Shown one piece after another: positions 57,455 through 64,000 of a stretch of 64,000 bases of DNA (positions are counted from its first letter, which is position 1; every line of letters begins with the position of its first letter). The stretch lies in the NCBI GenBank assembly GCA_947247005.1, contig OX365953.1, forward strand, positions 4,779,001-4,843,000. The letters are read 5' to 3'. The notes beneath the pieces are model-generated. The model ran no database searches, was not told the DNA's origin, and saw only the letters and a program-made list of their open reading frames with translations. This DNA comes from Spisula solida. Lineage: Eukaryota; Mollusca; Bivalvia; Venerida; Mactridae. Position numbers and translations under genes: made by a program.

Positions 57455-57680
57455 AACACTCCGTTCGTTCGTTCGTTTCGTTCGTTCGTCCGTCCGTCCG
57501 TCCAGGCACACGAATGGCCACTTAATGGGTATGAGAGAACAAAAGAAATACCAAATAAATGGCCATTCGTGAGAACATTCTATTCATTCCGTAAGTCTCT
57601 TGATGGGTATTTTTCCCTTGTTGGGTAATTTTTCAACCGTTCGTTCGTTCGTGCGTTCGTTCGTTCGTTCGTTCGTTCGT
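57455..57680. repeat. Two CGTT microsatellites in one orientation
   Basis: GTTCGTTCGTTCG tracts lie near 57462-57504 and 57638-57680, with a run of CCGT in the first. Between them is AT-rich unique-looking sequence. Confidence 0.8.
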
Positions 57681-58243
57681 GGAAAACTGACATACACGTA
57701 TGTAGTTGTCAAATTTGCAAGGAAGGGTATAATCTGTCGCGACGATTGTCTATACACTATGAGGAAGCTCATGTACAATCACAGGTCTTTAACATCGTTT
57801 ATGTATTTTTCCGCGTGAATATAATGTACTTCTCGATATATTTTACACACATTTCCCCTAAGACAGGTTAATACAATTTAATCAAGAAAAGAATCGATGC
57901 CAACATCAAAGGGCGCAATTTAGAAATTAAACGTTAATGTGTAGTATTACATGTATTAGTAAAGCATGTATAATGGTTGTCTCCGCACTCGAATTACCGG
58001 TATCATCACGAACATGAAATGTATTACTATAGTTCAATTTCGACTATCCGACGAGTCCACTTAAGTGAATAACTTTATAAATTTATTACGTTCAGTAGTC
58101 ATGATCTTTTCTACCTACTTCAGAGAATTTGACACGACTCTCGACCTTCTATTAGCATAATTGCACAGCTGATTTAATCTCTATAATGTATAACCTCGGT
58201 TATATGTTTCCATAAGCGGGGAGTATCACTAAGATATGGTGGA

Positions 58244-58550
58244 TAATTATGCCATTTCGTATTTTCGCCCCAACAAAGCGAAAATTCAAAAATGCAACAA
58301 TGCGTAAAAGTCGACATTGTCGTATCTTCGCATTGTTACATTTTCGCATTGTTGTGACGAAAAAGCGAAAATACGACATATGAAGGACGACAATACGACA
58401 CCTAAAATGTGTCGTGTTTTCGCCTTACATCTATCGTATCTTTGCTTCTTAATGGCAAAAAAGTAACAAAGCGAAAATGCAACAATGCGAAAAAGTCGAC
58501 TTTGTCGTGTTTTCGCATTGTTACATTTTCGCTTTGTTGTGGCGACACAT
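58244..58550. mobile_element. MITE-like palindromic element of AACAATGCGAAAA motifs
   Basis: CAACAAAGCGAAAATTC (about 58273) is mirrored by TTTTCGCTTTGTTGTGGCG (about 58526-58545). AATGCGnAAAAGTCGACnTTGTCG repeats within each half. Confidence 0.6.
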
Positions 58551-59689
58551 TTGTCAGGTGTGTTTTGTTGCGGTAATAATGTACAGCTTGGTTTCCTTCT
58601 ATGTGTATATGGATTAAGCGACAGATCGTGTTAGAATTCAAATAATAAGCACTGGTCAAATATCAATTTTACTGATAAAATTCGCTAATTCAACGACAAG
58701 CATACAATAACTGTAAATACCATATGGCGGCTATTTCTATTCAAGTGTTGAACTAATGTTGATATGACATTAATACAATTTCATCTATTGATACAGGTAT
58801 TATATTTACTTAAGCAGCATCCACATAGTAACCCCAATCGTGAAAGCTCGGCTATTTCCGTTCGTCTCCGATAATGACGAGAGACCGCGAAAACATTTAG
58901 TGGTAACACTAGTTCCTTTTATTCTAGTTTCATCTGTGCCGTCTTCATGATCGTGAAACTATCCAAATGCAAACATGGGCTTTGGCGCTTGAACCAAAGT
59001 TTTGAGAACAAAAATGGTCCGCTATTATTATGTCAAATGTTATGTTCTTACCTCAGGGCAAAGTCGACTTTTGCGCTGATAAGCCCATTTCAATTGTTTT
59101 CAAATTTTAAAGGAACCAAAGAAGTGTGGTGACATGATTACTACATTGTATTTCAATGTGCTTTACTAATTAATTATCGTATTAGAATACTGAATAACTT
59201 GTAAACTAATAAAGTCTGGTGGTTTAACTGAAACCAGAAGATTCTCAGGCTCATAGAAATGAGAGGATATCAATATCATCACGTGCTAACTAAAACAAAA
59301 GGTACACGTGATCAGGAGGCTGTGGTTTTACATAATCTTCTAAGAATAGCTATATTAACTGATTAATTTTCACACCTAGTAATTTCCCACGTATGAAATT
59401 CACGTAGTTTGGTATAATGGTAGATCTAGGCTAATTTAACAAAACTCGCTTTTTATAATGCCTACGTATTTTTCAATGTAAATTATTCGAGGGGATTTGA
59501 TTTCGCGCTCTAGCCCATCCGCGAACTTGATGAACGAAAATTCATCCGCCGCGAGTATTAATAATTCTACAGTATATTAACTGTTCATTACGTCACAGAA
59601 TCCATCGACTCACTGTTCAATTATTACCATTAAAGAAGCTTATAATGAACTTTATTACAATTACGTACATAAAGATAATACTTAGACAG

Positions 59690-59815
59690 GGACGGCAGCA
59701 CTCAACTTAACCAGCCGAGCACAGAACATAAAAACACAAGGCACAATGCCAAACACACGACTGAACGAGTAAATGATCCACCCAAGTCCACCCAGCAGTC
59801 GTAAAGCTGAAGAAC
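59690..59815. repeat. Interspersed repeat also found inside element A
   Basis: Inverted copy of 27920-28075: GGGACGGCAGCACTCAACTT, AACCAGCCGAGCACAGAACA. Confidence 0.65.
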
Positions 59816-60034
59816 TAGTCTCTCGGTCTACGTGACAAAATGTAACTATTCCTAATTAGAGAGTCGCATTGAGACGCATTTACTAAAAGTCTTTAATACG
59901 TTTAAGAATACTTCCTTTCTGAAAGTCTCGCTCAATACTCGATTACCAAGCTACAGTTCCAAACGAAATATAGCCAAGTATCGACAAGTCAGCTATGTTA
60001 TAGACAGGGTTGTATTATGTTTCGTTAAGGTGCG

Positions 60035-60242
60035 TGTAGATGATAAATCTTGGTGTATAAGTCGAAGATGTACACTTCACAAGATGTAAATCTTCCCTAA
60101 CTACACAGTAAATCCTGACTTATAAATCAAACGTTATTTATCTCCAAAAACTCTTGTTGACAATGGAGTCGTACATCTTCCGAAAATGTGTGGTAGAAGT
60201 GTACTACTCGTTACTACACGGTACACCAAGATTTACCGTGTA
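60035..60242. mobile_element. Small MITE-like inverted repeat
   Basis: ATAAATCTTGGTGTATAAG on the left is mirrored by GGTACACCAAGATTTACC on the right. Confidence 0.45.
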
Positions 60243-60652
60243 TGTATTATACACTGGAGTTAATTGCATCCATTCCTTTGAAAATTAAGACCCTATCCAT
60301 CAATTATCATTGCATTTAGTCACACCTCTTCACTTAACATCAATGTTAATTGTCGTAACTATATGATTCAACGTAAGATTATGTGTACATGCTATTTTCG
60401 CAAGGGACTAAATTTCACTATGATTGCGACATTCTTATACTGCAAAACCTCCTTATCTCGAGGACCCATCGGGACAAGCCAAAAGCTCGAGTTAAGCCAG
60501 GTGCTCGAAATATCCGAAGTATATGGTGAATTGTTGTTATGTATATTGGTTTCATAATAAAACTGTTCATATGATGCTTCTGAATATTTGTACTTTAGTC
60601 TCTAGTGACATTTGTTTGAATCGTCAGTATTTTGAAAATCCAATCGGAGGCA

Positions 60653-60783
60653 TCACAGGTAACTGTATCATTAAAGAGTAAAAAAAAAGAATTATTCTCT
60701 TTTATAAAATTTATAACATCTTACCTAACATAAAATGTATAAACTATTTTTTTTTAATGTTTACTAATGATACAGTTACCTGT
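60653..60783. mobile_element. ~130-bp MITE with 20-bp perfect TIRs
   Basis: CACAGGTAACTGTATCATTA on the left is exactly inverted on the right (TAATGATACAGTTACCTGTG). GAGGCAT occurs just outside each end in the same orientation, a likely target-site duplication. Confidence 0.7.
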
Positions 60784-60929
60784 GGGAGGCATGAGTATAA
60801 TTATAAGCTGAAAATAATATAAAATAGAAGGTCAAACTTATTTACATACAATAACTACTTGGTAAATACATGTAGGTGACTTCGACAGGTTTCCACCTAA
60901 ACCCCATTGAACAGATATCCACACATTCT

Positions 60930-61135
60930 GATCACCTGTGCCTTTATGCATTGCAATATTTACCGGGGACAAACGGAAATGGCCGAGCTTTCACGATTGA
61001 TATCCGCAGTGTGCTTGTGGTCCGTGATGTTTCTTGTTCGTGTGTTCTTTTCTGTGACTATCATGCTTTGCTGTTTCTGTCGGGTCACATATTTACCGGA
61101 GATAAACGGAAATGGCCAAGCTTTCACGATTGGCT
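60930..61135 (+). repeat. Two plus-strand units of the 91-bp repeat family
   Basis: TTTACCGGnGAnAAACGGAAATGG and GCTTTCACGATTG occur at about 60957 and 61090, inverted relative to 62885-63240. A fragment is also near 58847-58872. Confidence 0.7.
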
Positions 61136-61261
61136 GCCTACCCTGCCAGATTTGTTATTGTCCTTTGAAATCATTTTTTCAATCAAATCAATATGGCGAT
61201 ATAAGGACAGTGTATCTCTGTCAATGCATTAAACGAGCTAAGCCTTAAAAGTAATTATAAC

Positions 61262-61500
61262 AAGAGATCTTTGTAAAACATGTGTGCCCCATGACAGCCC
61301 AATAGTCAGATAAGGTAAATGTAACAGTGGCATTGACCTTTGACCTACTGGCTATAAATCAATAGGGTTCATCTACTGTCGCTACCCAACCTTCATGTAA
61401 AGTTTGAAGATCCTAGTGCAAAGCGTTATTGAGTTATCGAACGGAAACCATTTGACCGACCGACATGTGCAAAGCATTATACCCCCTCAATGGCAGCCAC
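61262..61500 (+). repeat. Interspersed repeat ending GACCGACCGACA and ATACCCCCTC
   Basis: It contains TGACCTTTGACCT (a DR1 of TGACCT) and a terminal GACCGACCGAC ... ATTATACCCCCTC, as at 2041-2072. I recall this style from bivalve genomes. Confidence 0.5.
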
Positions 61501-61904
61501 AACACATTGGTTATTGTGCCTCTCAGGTACCCGTTTAAACACTTAGGTAAAGTAGTGTTGTCACCGGTTATTCTAGCACATGGATAAATTAAAAGCAGCG
61601 TTGCAGACGTTGATCGGAACAGGGAACTTGCGACCCAAAGCCACCGCTCCCCACTATGAAAGATGTCAGAAAACTTCGATTTCCAAAGCCGCTATTCAAG
61701 CTTAATTTTATTTTAATTATTTTCCTTCTGAAAATTAGTTACTGAATTGTATATGGTATAGTTCTATGAATTATCACAAAATCATACAACACTTCCAATT
61801 ATTCACGAAGTACAAGCAGGACTTCGCTTTATTAAAAAGTAAAACAAAACTGGTCAATTCCGGTGTACATTGATTATAGTTTAAGAACGTGTAAGCGGTT
61901 TTTT

Positions 61905-62015
61905 TTCGTATTAAATTTTAAGATAAAATGACATGATATAAGATAAGATGATATGATATAAGAAAAGATAAGATAAGATAGGAGAAGATAAGATAAGATA
62001 GATAATATTATAACA
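61905..62015. repeat. AAGAT / ATAAG microsatellite
   Basis: Runs of AAGATAAGATAAGATAG with ATGATAT interruptions. Confidence 0.85.
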
Positions 62016-62727
62016 TAATTATACTCACCCATAATTTCCTACTTTTCTTTAAAAACATTCAATTTCACTATATTTGCACACTTTATTTGCACACTTTAGT
62101 TCCTATTAAACAGCATATTTCCCATTTGTATCATACTGACTGAAAAACGCTGACACGACAAAAAGAAATCTCGGTTATTCTTATAATTATAAGTAAGTCT
62201 TAATCTCAAAACAATTTTATGATTACGTTCATCATCAAACAGATAACTTAAGTTCACTCTCTGTCTATGATAAATGGCGACGGGGATTATTGTATGACGA
62301 CAATACGCCCATTGAAATCTCGGTTTCCGTCACGAATATTGGAATATCTGTCGCTAAGCAACGTGTTTTCAACTTGCAGGTAAACGGCCTACAATCATTG
62401 GCAATAACACGGAATTATAAGCAGACTTCATTCAGTCGATATCCTCAGTGCTAAATCAAGCGTCAACGTGAGCGATTCATACGTTCAACTTGTTTACCAG
62501 GTAGCAGTCAGAATCGGGTAAATCCTTGTGGACATACCACGTGGTATGTGACGTATATTTTGGTTAACACCAAAAGATGAAACCTGTCAACATTAAGTTA
62601 AAAACAACCGTCGTAAGTACAGTATCTTTGTTCACCGATTTTAACGAGACGACCTCGACTCTCAAAAGTCGCAAATAAGTACATTAATTTTGTTAATTGT
62701 ACTATCCAGGCATCTACAAAGTCTTTC

Positions 62728-62774
62728 CCCCGAAACCGACTAAGCTGCCTGGATAAGTGTTGAGTCGGTTTAGG
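62728..62774. repeat. Short hairpin, 15-bp arms
   Basis: CCCCCGAAACCGACT and AGTCGGTTTAGGGGG are complementary except at one position, with a 21-nt loop. Confidence 0.6.
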
Positions 62775-62884
62775 GGGCAAAGACTGTGACCACTTGCACG
62801 AAAGTATTTAATGACATTGGTTGTACTCATTATCGGCTTGAGCGTCGAGGATGTCTCGTTAAAATGTAGATTTAATAGTATCTT

Positions 62885-63395
62885 GAAAGCTCGGCCATTT
62901 CCATTTTGTCTCCGGTAAATACATTATTGCAATGCATAAAGGCAGAGGTGATCATTATGCTTGCAAATCCAATCGTGAAAGCTCGGCCATTTCCGTTCGT
63001 CTCCGGTAAATACACTATTGCAATGCATTAAGGCCGAGGTGATCATCATGCTTGCAAATCCAATCGTGAAAGCTCGGCCATTTCCGTTCGTCTCCGGTAA
63101 ATACACTATTGCAATGCATAAAGGCCGAGGTGATCATCATGCTTGCAAATCCAATCGTGAAAGCTCGGCCATTTTCGTTCGTCTCCGGTAAATACACTAT
63201 TGCAATGCATAAAGGCCGAGGTGATCACAATGCTTGCAAATCTTTGTGTTAAGGAATTGATAATAGAAATAGCGTGATTTAGTCAACTCCTTAGAGAGGC
63301 AGTGTCAACAAATTACACAATCGTGAAAGTTCGGCCATTTCCGTTTGTCTCCGGTAAATATCTATTGCAATGCATAAAGGCCGAGGTGGTCAGAA
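62885..63395 (-). repeat. 91-bp tandem repeat, about 4 copies plus a detached copy
   Basis: Unit contains CGTGAAAGCTCGGCCATTTC, GTCTCCGGTAAATACACTAT and AGGCCGAGGTGATCATCATG. The array runs 62885-63240; a lone unit is at 63318-63395. Two inverted units are at 60930-61135. Confidence 0.85.
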
Positions 63396-64000
63396 TTTGC
63401 AAATTACAAAGAATAAACACATCCACTTTTAGAAAGATATACGTCATGTTCTCTAGACAATTACATTATGGCCGAACCTATGGATACGGCTCCAGTCCCA
63501 TTTCCAGCCTACATATACTCAAAAATCTAAAAATACAGATCTTTGTTATTCTGGGCGTCACTGAAAAGTCTCCACTTACATATAGACCTACCTCTGTATT
63601 ATATCGGTACAAAGGTTTTATAGTTCGTGCATTTGAATATTGTTAAATAGGATAGCTGTGACTACACAGTAAGGTCAAAACATAGTCGTGTTCGGCTTTT
63701 AATTTTTTCAAATATTTGAGTCAATAGGGTGGTAACTTTTCATTGACGCTGAGTATATACAGTAGACGTTACCGAGTCAATTAATAGGTAGTTAATAAGC
63801 GAGACAATTCCATCGATAAGCCAGTAAAATGTGAAATCAGTTTTTGTGTAAAATAAATTCTTCATCTATGATACATTTACCTGTGACAAGTTCTGATCAA
63901 ATTCCAATGATATTCTGACATTTTAACGGGAGATTCTAATTTAACAACTAATCTAACAACATCACAATATGGTTGCGGTAATAGTGACACTATGTCGACT

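Larger units (their letters stand above)
57126..64000. other. No coding exon recognised; MITEs, microsatellites and the 91-bp family
   Basis: This is upstream of the GPCR and may hold its promoter and first exon. An X-box-like GTCGCTAAGCAAC lies at 62350-62362, followed by a pyrimidine-poor CTTGCAG/GTAAAC. No open frame shows a recognisable protein motif. Confidence 0.4.

Noticed and set aside
62598..62780. A 60-codon open frame near 62.7 kb as an exon
   Set aside because: It overlaps a hairpin and a repeat region, has no family motif, and no supporting donor or partner exon was found.

Overview
The window is animal nuclear DNA, most likely from a bivalve mollusc. Three split or single-exon genes lie in about 64 kb of AT-rich sequence crowded with MITEs, tRNA-derived SINEs, retroelement fragments and tandem arrays. 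The bivalve assignment is an inference from recalled repeat styles (elements carrying GTGAGCTTTTGTGATC, elements ending in GACCGACC with ATACCCCCTC, dispersed GAAACGTTGG tails) and from animal-type gene structure. It was not tested by search. There are no bacterial operons, CRISPR arrays or rRNA genes.

Layout. From 938 to 12871 on the minus strand lies a nine-exon CUEDC1 orthologue (592 residues); every splice junction keeps frame. From 16485 to 22781 on the plus strand lies a five-exon MRPS23 orthologue (157 residues, mitochondrial ribosomal protein mS23). The two start codons face each other across 3.6 kb of nested transposons. As I recall, the two genes are also close neighbours in human (17q22), so this looks like ancient microsynteny. 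From 55658 to 57079 on the minus strand is a single-exon coding region for an orphan class-A-like GPCR (473 residues). Its last codons have been rewritten by a satellite array.

The 30 kb between MRPS23 and the GPCR holds no gene I can support. It is dominated by three giant foldback-like elements, each with inverted terminal repeats around a long tandem array. A (about 23240-29016) has TIRs of about 1.1 kb and a 42-bp array. B (35452-41933) has TIRs of about 1.75 kb and a 42-bp array. C (45631-52394) has TIRs of at least 0.35 kb and about 76 copies of a 69-bp unit, with a 1725-bp higher-order repeat. The 42-bp units of A and B are homologous although I see no similarity between their TIRs. 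This array-carrying foldback class is my best candidate for an undescribed system.

Other structures of note are: a hammerhead-ribozyme-like motif in a truncated Penelope-like insertion (about 8218-8278); a minisatellite that multiplies the end of CUEDC1 exon 6 with its splice donor (4665-5080); a 36-bp duplication flanking the satellite at the GPCR 3' end; RFX X-box-like palindromes over two start codons; and YY1-like and AGGTCA-type motifs in mobile elements. From 57.1 kb to the end I see MITEs, microsatellites and a 91-bp repeat family, but no coding exon.
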